From CAUZSH01 sp963582935 (GTDB lineage: Bacteria; Pseudomonadota; Gammaproteobacteria; Francisellales; Francisellaceae), in NCBI GenBank assembly GCA_963582935.1, contig CAUZSH010000002.1, positions 1 through 48,748 of the forward strand: a stretch of DNA of 48,748 nt, given 5' to 3'. Both the position numbers and the translations under genes were made by a program. The notes under the pieces were generated by a model. That model saw only the letters and a program-made list of their open reading frames with translations, had not been told where the DNA came from and searched no databases. Numbering within the stretch: the first letter of the stretch is position 1; every line of letters begins with the position of its first letter. Positions 41,242 through 48,748 of this stretch are shown piece after piece.

Positions 41242-42057
41242 TTAGTTAAAATAACTTTCTTCGAGTTTCGTTAAAATTTTTGTCGCCAGCTCTTCAACTG
41301 AGCGGTTAGTTGAGTCTAGCCAAGGGATATGCTCTTGGCGATAAAGCTTTTCAACTGCGCGGACCTCTTTTTCACATTGGCGTCTTGAGGCGTACCGGCT
41401 ATTTGGTTTCCGCTCTTCTCGAATAGCCATCAGCCTTCCAACATTTATGGTTAAGCCAAATAGTTTATCTTTATAAGCCCTCAGCGGTTTGGGTAGCTCA
41501 AATGAATCAATGTCCTCCTCTGTGATTGGGTAATTAGCAACAGATACCCCATTATTTAAAGCGAGAAATAGGCTGGTAGGCGTTTTGCCACAGCGGGAGA
41601 CGCCTACAAGAATCAGTTCAGCTTGATCATACTGAGATACACATGCCCCATCATCAGCATTTAAAGAAAAGTTGACGGCATTCATTCTGCGTTTGTAGTT
41701 TTCATAGTCGTGCATCCCATGCACGCGACCCATGGTGTGGGATGACTTAACGCCAAGTGTTTTTTCAAGTGGGTCAATGAATGTTTGTATAAAATCGAGC
41801 CTGACACTATGGAGTTTTTTAATGATATTTAAAATATTTTCATTAACGATGGTTGTAAAGATAATGGGCTCTTGTTTATCTTTATGACAAGCAAGTGTGA
41901 TCCTGTCGATGCATTGGTTTGCTTTATTTTCGGTGTTGACAAAAGGGATGTTTGTTAATTTAAAATCAATGTCATCAAACTGAGACAAGAGGCTTTGTGC
42001 TAATGAAGAGATTGTTATCCCCGTGCCATCTGAAATTAAAAAAACCTGTCGATTCAT
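41242..42057 (-). CDS. ppsR: PEP synthetase regulatory protein (kinase/pyrophosphorylase)
   Basis: PpsR (DUF299) inactivates PEP synthase by ADP-dependent phosphorylation of a threonine and reactivates it by phosphate-dependent removal. The sequence shows VFLISDGTGITISSLAQSLLSQF, the Walker-like GVSRCGKTPTSLFLAL and NYPITEEDIDSFELP. Its 271 residues match the family. It is divergent from its target ppsA with a 79-bp shared gap and probably co-transcribed with ppk2. Confidence 0.95.
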   Translation of the reverse strand: MNRQVFLISDGTGITISSLAQSLLSQFDDIDFKLTNIPFVNTENKANQCIDRITLACHKDKQEPIIFTTIVNENILNIIKKLHSVRLDFIQTFIDPLEKTLGVKSSHTMGRVHGMHDYENYKRRMNAVNFSLNADDGACVSQYDQAELILVGVSRCGKTPTSLFLALNNGVSVANYPITEEDIDSFELPKPLRAYKDKLFGLTINVGRLMAIREERKPNSRYASRRQCEKEVRAVEKLYRQEHIPWLDSTNRSVEELATKILTKLEESYFN

Positions 42058-42073
42058 CTTACTTTTCCTTAAT

Positions 42074-42102
42074 TTGATATGCTAGACTCGATGTATTAAT
42101 AT
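42074..42102 (+). promoter_or_regulatory. Candidate promoter of ppsA
   Basis: TTGATA and TAATAT are spaced by 17 bp, 35 bp before the ppsA ATG in the ppsR-ppsA gap. Confidence 0.55.
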
Positions 42103-42136
42103 AGCTTAATAATAGATGTTGCGCTAAGGGAAATTT

Positions 42137-44506
42137 ATGAACTATGTATTGCCTTTTGATCAAGTTGGAATGAATGACGTCGAGTTGGTTGGCGGTAAAA
42201 ATGCCTCGCTGGGAGAAATGATTAGCCATTTAGCAAACCTTGATGTGAAAGTGCCTTATGGTTTTGCAACAACGGCAGATGCATACCGAGAGTTTTTAAG
42301 TAATGAAGGGCTAGATAAAAAAATTAATGCAACTTTGGACGATTTAGATGTGTCTGATATTGAGGCTTTAACATCTGTCGGGAGAAAAATTCGTCAATGG
42401 GTAATGGAAATTCCATTAAACAAAGATTTTGCAGATGCCGTGAGGGATGCATATATTGCATTGCAGGGTGATTTACCTGAGCCACCATCTGTTGCCGTTC
42501 GCTCTTCTGCAACAGCTGAAGATTTGCCAGATGCTTCATTTGCAGGACAACAAGAAACTTTTTTGAATATCGTGGGTATCGATAATGTGCTTGAAGCCAT
42601 TCATAAGGTTTTTGCTTCATTGTTTACAGATCGCGCTATTTCATATCGTGAGCACCAGGGATTTGATCATGCTGAGGTGGCATTGTCAGTTGGTATACAG
42701 CGCATGGTGCGTAGTGATATGGCGTCTAGTGGCGTGATGTTTAGCATTGATACCGAATCAGGCTTTGAGGACGTGATCTTTATTACCTCTTCTTATGGTT
42801 TAGGCGAAATGGTGGTTCAAGGTGCGGTAAATCCAGATGAGTTTTATGTGCATAAGCCAACCTTGAAAAAAGGCAAGCCTAGCGTTATTCGCAAAAATAT
42901 TGGCTCAAAAGAACAAAAGATGATTTTTTCAGATGGACGTAAACCTGGTGAAACTGTGGAAATCATTAAAGTGCCAAAGCATGAGCAAACGCTTTACTCT
43001 CTAACACAGGACGAGATATTACAATTAGCAAACTATGCCGCGACCATCGAGGAGCATTATGGTCATCCTATGGATATTGAATGGGGTAAGGATGGTGTTG
43101 ACAGTAAGTTATATATTTTGCAAGCAAGACCTGAAACAGTGACTTCTCGTATTGAAAATAAAAATGTTATTGAGCGTTATCAGATAAGCATCGATCTTAA
43201 ACCAATGGCTGTTGGGCGAAGTGTTGGCAAAAAGGTAGGCACAGGTATTGCAAGAGTGGTCAAATCTATTGATGAGATTGCTTCTATTAAGGCTGGTGAT
43301 GTGATTGTTGCGGATATGACAGACCCAGATTGGGAGCCGGTTATGAAGATTGCTTCGGCGATTGTGACCAATCGCGGCGGCAGGACTTGTCATGCGGCAA
43401 TCATTGCTCGGGAAATCGGCGTGCCAGCAGTCGTCGGTTGTGGTGATGCTACTGATTGCATCCAAGATGGCGATGTGATTACGGTTTCATGTGCTGAAGG
43501 GGATAGTGGCTTTATTTATCCAGGGAAGGTTCCTTTTGAAATATCGCAAGTAGATATTAATGAAATGCCTAAGAGTCCTGTTAAAATCATGATGAATATT
43601 GCAAATCCAGAGCGTGCTTTCGATTTCCAACAACTACCAAACGAAGGGATTGGCTTGGCGCGATTAGAGTTTATTATTAATAACACCATTGGCTATCATC
43701 CAAAAGCATTATTGCAGTCAGATAGCATGCCAGCACAGCTTAAAGCTGAAATTAAGCAAGTAACGGCATGTTACGGTTCGCCTAGAAATTTTTATGTCGA
43801 AAAACTAACAGAAGGGATTGCCACACTTTCAGCGGCATTCTATCCAAAACCTGTGATTGCGCGACTATCTGACTTTAAGTCGAATGAATATGCCAACTTG
43901 ATTGGCGGAAAGCACTTCGAGCCAGAAGAGGAAAATCCCATGATTGGTTTTCGTGGCGCCTCTCGTTATATTTCAGAAGACTTTCGAGAATGTTTTGAGA
44001 TGGAGTGTGAGGCAGTTAAAAAGGTTAGAAATGAGATGGGTTTGACGAATTTACAAATCATGATCCCATTTGTTAGAACTTTGGAGGAAGCACGAAAAGT
44101 CATTGAGCTGCTCAAATTGAATGGTTTGGAGCGTGGAAAGGATGGGCTTAAGGTAATTATGATGTGCGAAATTCCCTCTAATGCAGTGATGGCTTCTGAG
44201 TTTTTAGAATACTTTGATGGGTTTTCCATTGGTTCTAATGATATGACGCAGTTAACGTTAGGCTTAGATAGAGACTCTAGTATTATTGCGCATAGTTTTG
44301 ATGAGCGAGATCCCGCGGTTAAAAAAATGCTGAGTATGGCGATCAAGTCTGCCAATGAAGCGGGTAAATATATTGGGATTTGTGGGCAAGGACCATCAGA
44401 TCATCAAGATTTTGCCGAATGGTTGGTGGATGAGGGTATTCAGAGTGTTTCTCTGAATCCAGATACTGTGATTGAAACTTGGATTGCATTAGCGAAAAAA
44501 GGATAA
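42137..44506 (+). CDS. ppsA: Phosphoenolpyruvate synthase
   Basis: PpsA converts pyruvate, ATP and water to PEP, AMP and phosphate for gluconeogenesis. The 789 residues include the N-terminal ATP-grasp domain (LVGGKNASLGEMI, VAVRSSATAEDLPDASFAGQQETF). The phosphohistidine domain has GGRTCHAAIIAREIGVPAVVG, with catalytic His419 and the PpsR target Thr417. The C-terminal PEP/pyruvate barrel contains the loop GSNDMTQL and the cysteine of GICGQGPSD. The length matches E. coli (792). The regulator is encoded divergently next to it. Confidence 0.97.
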   Translation: MNYVLPFDQVGMNDVELVGGKNASLGEMISHLANLDVKVPYGFATTADAYREFLSNEGLDKKINATLDDLDVSDIEALTSVGRKIRQWVMEIPLNKDFADAVRDAYIALQGDLPEPPSVAVRSSATAEDLPDASFAGQQETFLNIVGIDNVLEAIHKVFASLFTDRAISYREHQGFDHAEVALSVGIQRMVRSDMASSGVMFSIDTESGFEDVIFITSSYGLGEMVVQGAVNPDEFYVHKPTLKKGKPSVIRKNIGSKEQKMIFSDGRKPGETVEIIKVPKHEQTLYSLTQDEILQLANYAATIEEHYGHPMDIEWGKDGVDSKLYILQARPETVTSRIENKNVIERYQISIDLKPMAVGRSVGKKVGTGIARVVKSIDEIASIKAGDVIVADMTDPDWEPVMKIASAIVTNRGGRTCHAAIIAREIGVPAVVGCGDATDCIQDGDVITVSCAEGDSGFIYPGKVPFEISQVDINEMPKSPVKIMMNIANPERAFDFQQLPNEGIGLARLEFIINNTIGYHPKALLQSDSMPAQLKAEIKQVTACYGSPRNFYVEKLTEGIATLSAAFYPKPVIARLSDFKSNEYANLIGGKHFEPEEENPMIGFRGASRYISEDFRECFEMECEAVKKVRNEMGLTNLQIMIPFVRTLEEARKVIELLKLNGLERGKDGLKVIMMCEIPSNAVMASEFLEYFDGFSIGSNDMTQLTLGLDRDSSIIAHSFDERDPAVKKMLSMAIKSANEAGKYIGICGQGPSDHQDFAEWLVDEGIQSVSLNPDTVIETWIALAKKG

Positions 44507-44583
44507 AAAATCACTGTCAACCTGCGTGAATAAGGTGGGTTTGTGGTAGACTGGTCGTATCATTCGATTAATGACAATTAATT

Positions 44584-47220
44584 ATGACAACCCAGTTTGC
44601 AAATGAGATCTTACCGGTTCAAATCGAACATGAATTAAAGCAATCATACTTAGATTATGCAATGAGCGTCATCGTCGGACGCGCACTCCCAGATGTAAGA
44701 GACGGGCTAAAACCTGTGCATCGACGTGTGCTTTTTGCCATGAAAGAGCTGAGCAACGATTTTAATAAGCCTTATAAAAAATCGGCACGTGTTGTGGGTG
44801 ATGTGATTGGTAAATACCATCCTCATGGTGATACAGCTGTTTACGATACTATCGTTCGTATGGCGCAACCTTTTTCACTTCGGTATATGCTGGTTGATGG
44901 GCAAGGTAACTTTGGTTCAGTGGATGGCGATTCAGCCGCTGCCATGCGTTATACTGAAATCAGGATGTCTAAGTTGGCACATTCTTTGTTGATTGATCTG
45001 GATAAAGATACCGTTAATTTTTCTCCAAACTATGATGAAACCGAACAAATACCAGATGTGATGCCCACACGTGTGCCGAACCTATTGGTAAACGGATCTT
45101 CGGGGATTGCTGTAGGGATGGCAACGAATATCCCACCACACAATCTAACCGAAGTCATTGATGGCACAATGGCACTTATTCATAATCCAGATCTTACCAT
45201 TAAAGAGTTAATGGCATATATTCCAGGACCTGATTTTCCAACAGCTGGATTTATTAATGGCGTTGATGGTATTCATGATGCTTATCATACTGGTCGAGGG
45301 CGTGTTATTATGCGCGCACGGGCGGTGATTGAACTTGATGAAAAAACTTCCAAAAACCGCATCATTGTGAATGAAATCCCTTACCAAGTAAACAAATCAA
45401 GATTGATCGAAAAGATTGCTGAATTGGTCAAAGATAAAAAAATTGAAGGCATTACTGAGCTTCGTGATGAGTCAGACAAAGATGGCATGCGGATCGTGAT
45501 TGAGCTTCGTCGTGGCGAAGTGCCTGAAGTTGTCCTTAATAATCTCTATATTCAAACTCAAATGCAATTAAGTTTTGGGGTGAATATGGTTGCCCTGATT
45601 GATGGGCAGCCGAAGCTGTTAAACCTAAAAGAAGTGGTTCAGGCGTTTATTCGTCACCGTAAGGAAGTGGTGACGCGTCGGACAATTTTTGAGCTTCGTA
45701 AAGCACGGGAACGTGCGCACACCCTTGAAGGGCTTGCGATTGCGTTAACCAATATTGATGAGATTATTGCATTAATTAAAGCCTCTAAAAATCCCGCGGA
45801 AGCAAGAGAGCAGCTACAAGCAAAGCAGTGGCAAGTGGGAATGGTGAAAGGGATGATTGAAGAGATTGATCCTAAGCTATATAGAGTAGACGGTTTGGTC
45901 TCCCATTATGGTATGCATGGCGATTATTATAATCTTTCACCTGTGCAAGTGGATGCAATCTTAGAATTAAAACTCCATCGTTTAACAGGTTTAGAGCAAG
46001 ATAAGATATTAGATGAGTTTAAAATTCTTATCGCCAAAATCATTGAATTAATTGCGATTTTAAAGGACGTTCAAAAATTACTAGAAGTGATTTGCCAAGA
46101 GCTTGAAGATATAAAAGCACAGTTCGGTGATGAGCGTCGCTCAGAAATTATTGCTTCGCAACTTGATTTAGGTTACGAAGACTTAATTGCAGAAGAGCAA
46201 ATGGTGGTGACGTTATCTTGTGACGGTTATGCGAAGTCGCAACCTTTAAGTGAGTATCATACGCAACGTCGTGGCGGTAAAGGGAAGTCTTCAACAAAGA
46301 TGAAATCTGAAGATTTTATTGCTAAACTTACCGTTGCCTCAACACATGATATGATGTTGTGCTTTTCTACTCGAGGCAAGGTGTATTGGTCGAAAGTTTA
46401 TCGTTTCCCTCAATCTGGACGTGGCGCTAAAGGCAAGCCGATTAATAATCTTTTACCATTAGAGTCTAATGAAAAAATCACCGCAATGTTGGCGATTAAT
46501 GAATTTGTAGATGATAGATATGTCTTCATGGCAACGCGTAAAGGGACGGTTAAGAAAGTGAATCTTGAGGCTTTTTCTCGCCCAAGAAAAATGGGAATTT
46601 ATGCCTTAACGATTGATGATGACGATGAACTGATGGATGTTGTCTTAACAGGTGGCTCTTCTGAAGTGATGATGTTTTCAGACGCAGGCAAAGCGATCCG
46701 TTTTTCAGAAACAGATGTGCGTGCTATGGGACGTACAGCGCGTGGCGTTCGGGGTATGAGAATAAAGGATGGGCAAATTATTGTGGCCTTAATCACCACG
46801 CTTCCAGATGAAGGTGTGGTGCTGTCTGCAACGCAATTTGGCTTTGGTAAAAGAACACCTGTTTCTGAATATCGTAAAACCGCTAGAGGGTCACAAGGTG
46901 TGATTTCTATCTCCACCAGTGATCGGAATGGATGTGTGGTAGGTGCTGTTTTAGTGGATGAAGATGATGACATTATGTTGATGACGGATCTTGGAATGCT
47001 TGTTCGGACAAAAGTTGAGCAAGTTCGAGAAACGGGTCGTGCGGCGCAGGGTGTCAAATTGATTAACTTAAAAGAAAATGAAAAATTAGTGGTGATCCAA
47101 CAAGTTTCAAATGATGATGAAGATGTGCCTGAGGCCAATGAGCTTCAAGTCAATGAAACTCAAGACAATGAAGATCAAAACGGGGAGACGGCCACGGATT
47201 CGGCACCTGATGAGGAATAA
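44584..47220 (+). CDS. gyrA: DNA gyrase subunit A
   Basis: GyrA cleaves and rejoins DNA during supercoiling. The 878-residue protein has the catalytic tyrosine in AMRYTEIRM (Tyr123) and the quinolone-resistance region KYHPHGDTAVYDTIVRMAQP. The GyrA box QRRGGKGKS is intact, and the six-bladed C-terminal pinwheel is present. The acidic tail is Asn/Glu/Asp-rich. Position 84 (E. coli Ser83) is Thr, with Asp88 (E. coli Asp87) conserved. It is followed almost directly by dxr. Confidence 0.97.
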   Translation: MTTQFANEILPVQIEHELKQSYLDYAMSVIVGRALPDVRDGLKPVHRRVLFAMKELSNDFNKPYKKSARVVGDVIGKYHPHGDTAVYDTIVRMAQPFSLRYMLVDGQGNFGSVDGDSAAAMRYTEIRMSKLAHSLLIDLDKDTVNFSPNYDETEQIPDVMPTRVPNLLVNGSSGIAVGMATNIPPHNLTEVIDGTMALIHNPDLTIKELMAYIPGPDFPTAGFINGVDGIHDAYHTGRGRVIMRARAVIELDEKTSKNRIIVNEIPYQVNKSRLIEKIAELVKDKKIEGITELRDESDKDGMRIVIELRRGEVPEVVLNNLYIQTQMQLSFGVNMVALIDGQPKLLNLKEVVQAFIRHRKEVVTRRTIFELRKARERAHTLEGLAIALTNIDEIIALIKASKNPAEAREQLQAKQWQVGMVKGMIEEIDPKLYRVDGLVSHYGMHGDYYNLSPVQVDAILELKLHRLTGLEQDKILDEFKILIAKIIELIAILKDVQKLLEVICQELEDIKAQFGDERRSEIIASQLDLGYEDLIAEEQMVVTLSCDGYAKSQPLSEYHTQRRGGKGKSSTKMKSEDFIAKLTVASTHDMMLCFSTRGKVYWSKVYRFPQSGRGAKGKPINNLLPLESNEKITAMLAINEFVDDRYVFMATRKGTVKKVNLEAFSRPRKMGIYALTIDDDDELMDVVLTGGSSEVMMFSDAGKAIRFSETDVRAMGRTARGVRGMRIKDGQIIVALITTLPDEGVVLSATQFGFGKRTPVSEYRKTARGSQGVISISTSDRNGCVVGAVLVDEDDDIMLMTDLGMLVRTKVEQVRETGRAAQGVKLINLKENEKLVVIQQVSNDDEDVPEANELQVNETQDNEDQNGETATDSAPDEE

Positions 47221-47225
47221 CTGTG

Positions 47226-48395
47226 ATGGAAAATATAACCATACTGGGCTCTACAGGTTCGATAGGGGAAAACACCTTATCCGTTATTCGGGAACACCCT
47301 GATAAGTTTAAAGTGTTTGCATTATCCGCAAATAGTCAGGTTGATAAACTATATGCGCAATGCCTTGAATTTAAACCCATGTTTGCCGTTTTACGAGATA
47401 CCCATGCGGCAATATTGCTTCAAGAAAAGATGGCTAATGTCAAATTAAAAACCCAAATCCTCTCTGGTGTTGTGGCTTTGGAGATGATTGCATCTCATGA
47501 AGGCGTTGATCAAGTCATGGCAGCCATTGTGGGTATTGCAGGACTACGCCCAGCTTATGCTGCGGTGACTTCGGGTAAGAAAGTTTTATTGGCGAATAAA
47601 GAAGCGTTGGTGACAGCGGGGCAAATTTTTATGGATGCGGCAGATGAGTATGGCGCAACGATTATCCCTGTGGACAGCGAGCATAACGCTATTTTTCAAT
47701 GCTTACCTGAAAAGAGTAGAATCTATGATGCCGCGTCTGTTACAGAAATCATTTTAACGGCATCTGGCGGTCCATTTTTACGTAAATCATTGTCTGATTT
47801 GAAGGAAATTACACCTGATGAGGCTTGTGCGCACCCTAACTGGAAAATGGGGCGTAAGATTTCAGTAGACTCTTCCACAATGGTGAATAAAGCTTTAGAG
47901 ATGATTGAGGCATATTGGTTATTTGCAATGCCTGTCGAAAAACTAACAGTATTGATTCACCCAGAAAGCATTGTGCATTCCATGGTGCGATACCAAGATG
48001 GCAGTTTTTTGGCGCAAATTGGTTCTCCTGACATGCGCACCCCAATTGCGTATTCGTTATTTTATCCTGAGAGAGGGCAAGCGTTGGTGAAACCTCTGGA
48101 TTTAACAGAAAAGCCCTTGAATTTTATTGAGGTAGATACTCAAAGATTTCCAGCGATTCAGTTGGTATATGATATGCTGTCACGCAACGATATTGTGGGA
48201 ACGATTATATTTAACGCCGCGAATGAAGTTTTAGTCAATGCTTTTCTAAATAACCAGATTAAATATTTAGAAATTGTAGAAGGTATTAAGAAGGCAGTGC
48301 TCGAGTTAACGTTCCCTACACCTCAAAATATTGAGGATGTGGTCGAAATAGACCAAAAAGTTAGAAAATATATGTGTGAGGGAGTTTTAGCTTGA
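47226..48395 (+). CDS. dxr: 1-Deoxy-D-xylulose 5-phosphate reductoisomerase
   Basis: Dxr converts DXP to MEP, the second step of the MEP isoprenoid pathway. The NADPH-binding GSTGSIGENTLSVI is at the N-terminus. The metal/substrate motif PVDSEHNAIFQ and the flexible loop region (NWKMGRKISVDSSTMVNK) are present. Both GTG 47223 and ATG 47226 are possible starts; ATG gives the standard MENITILGSTGS beginning. The 389-residue length is normal. It is 5 bp after gyrA and precedes bamA, without an intervening rseP. Confidence 0.95.
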   Translation: MENITILGSTGSIGENTLSVIREHPDKFKVFALSANSQVDKLYAQCLEFKPMFAVLRDTHAAILLQEKMANVKLKTQILSGVVALEMIASHEGVDQVMAAIVGIAGLRPAYAAVTSGKKVLLANKEALVTAGQIFMDAADEYGATIIPVDSEHNAIFQCLPEKSRIYDAASVTEIILTASGGPFLRKSLSDLKEITPDEACAHPNWKMGRKISVDSSTMVNKALEMIEAYWLFAMPVEKLTVLIHPESIVHSMVRYQDGSFLAQIGSPDMRTPIAYSLFYPERGQALVKPLDLTEKPLNFIEVDTQRFPAIQLVYDMLSRNDIVGTIIFNAANEVLVNAFLNNQIKYLEIVEGIKKAVLELTFPTPQNIEDVVEIDQKVRKYMCEGVLA

Positions 48396-48475
48396 TTGAT
48401 TGGTTGGCATAATGTTTAACTATCATGATTCGCGCTTCTGCACTTGAATTTATTTAAAATAGAAGGAATGTATTG

Positions 48476-48748
48476 GTGAAGCTAACGCTTAAAAAAACAG
48501 CAGTAATGGTGATGTTAGGTGTGTTGCCTACATTCGGGTTTAGCGCAGAAAGTGCAAACTTTGTGGTAAATCAGGTTAAAATCGATGGACTAAGTCGGAT
48601 TTCCTCCGATACGGTGATGAAAGATATTCCTGTCGAGGATGGTCAGACGCTCTCTACACAAGATACCAGTCAAATTATTTCAGACTTATATCAAACGGGT
48701 TATTTTAATGATATTAAGTTGTATCGCCAAAATAATAATTTGGTCATA
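48476..48748 (+). CDS. bamA: Outer membrane assembly factor BamA, N-terminal part (3' end outside window)
   Basis: Only the first 91 codons are present. A signal peptide (residues ~1-24, basic start, hydrophobic core ending FGFSAES) precedes a POTRA domain: FVVNQVKIDGLSRISSDTVM, then SQIISDLYQTGYFNDIKLYRQNNN. This is the typical BamA POTRA1 pattern. The start is GTG at 48476, or TTG at 48473, with AAGGA upstream. BamA folds outer membrane proteins. The gene order dxr-bamA supports the call. Confidence 0.9.
   Translation, partial: MKLTLKKTAVMVMLGVLPTFGFSAESANFVVNQVKIDGLSRISSDTVMKDIPVEDGQTLSTQDTSQIISDLYQTGYFNDIKLYRQNNNLVI

Noticed and set aside
46599..47138. 179-codon antisense frame inside gyrA
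   Set aside because: Ser/Thr-rich product typical of an antisense shadow, no start signal, lies wholly inside a conserved gene.

Overview
The window is an AT-rich stretch of bacterial chromosome from a gammaproteobacterium. The support is gene content and order: tgt-yajC-secD-secF, rpsF-rpsR-rplI followed by dnaB, divergent ppsR/ppsA, rlmN-pilF, an E. coli-type rpoH, purT, grxB, dusA and the start of bamA after dxr. The low GC by eye, the lack of a dcw context around ftsZ and the mixed layout suggest a Thiotrichales/Legionellales-like lineage (for example relatives of Francisella, Fangia or Cysteiniphilum). That placement is inference from gene content, not from a search. No insertion sequence, CRISPR array, integrase or rRNA is visible.

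Layout. Bases 1-5232 hold the tail of an APC amino acid antiporter, ftsZ, alanine dehydrogenase, dusA, a tRNA-Arg/Gly/Arg cluster and a DUF445 membrane protein. Bases 5309-9209 hold a DyP peroxidase, purT, an AGE-family sugar epimerase/isomerase and two small uncharacterised genes. Bases 9438-14902 hold a ribose region split into an orphan lipidated RbsB and, 2.6 kb away, an rbsK plus GRP-type permease operon. Between the two halves lie grxB, an orphan BatA, rimI and a stop-interrupted ORF. Bases 15143-23031 are housekeeping: ribosomal proteins, dnaB, rlmN, pilF, an unusual alpha/beta-hydrolase-patatin fusion, rluB and adk.

Bases 23240-32937 are the accessory core: a compact, tightly overlapping P-type (Trb/VirB) type IV secretion operon. 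The order is trbC-trbD-trbE-(VirB8-like)-trbF-trbG-trbI-(small secreted protein)-trbL-traF-trbB. It has no relaxase, coupling protein, TrbJ/VirB5, lytic transglycosylase or separate VirB7, and it sits between adk and tgt with no sign of a mobile element. It keeps a TraF-type peptidase, and its TrbC resembles RP4 TrbC at both predicted processing sites, so a cyclic pilin is a testable prediction. Two VirB8-fold proteins stand in tandem.

Bases 33047-48748 return to core genes: tgt-yajC-secDF, a missed 55-residue membrane protein, rpoH, a cupin, nhaA, ppk2-ppsR divergent from ppsA, gyrA, dxr and the 5' end of bamA.

The most interesting signals are: the T4SS with its predicted circular pilin and duplicated VirB8; a triplicated 7-bp unit at the end of ftsZ that appears to have shifted the C-terminal peptide out of frame; and a lipase fusion whose N-terminal hydrolase domain has lost its nucleophile.
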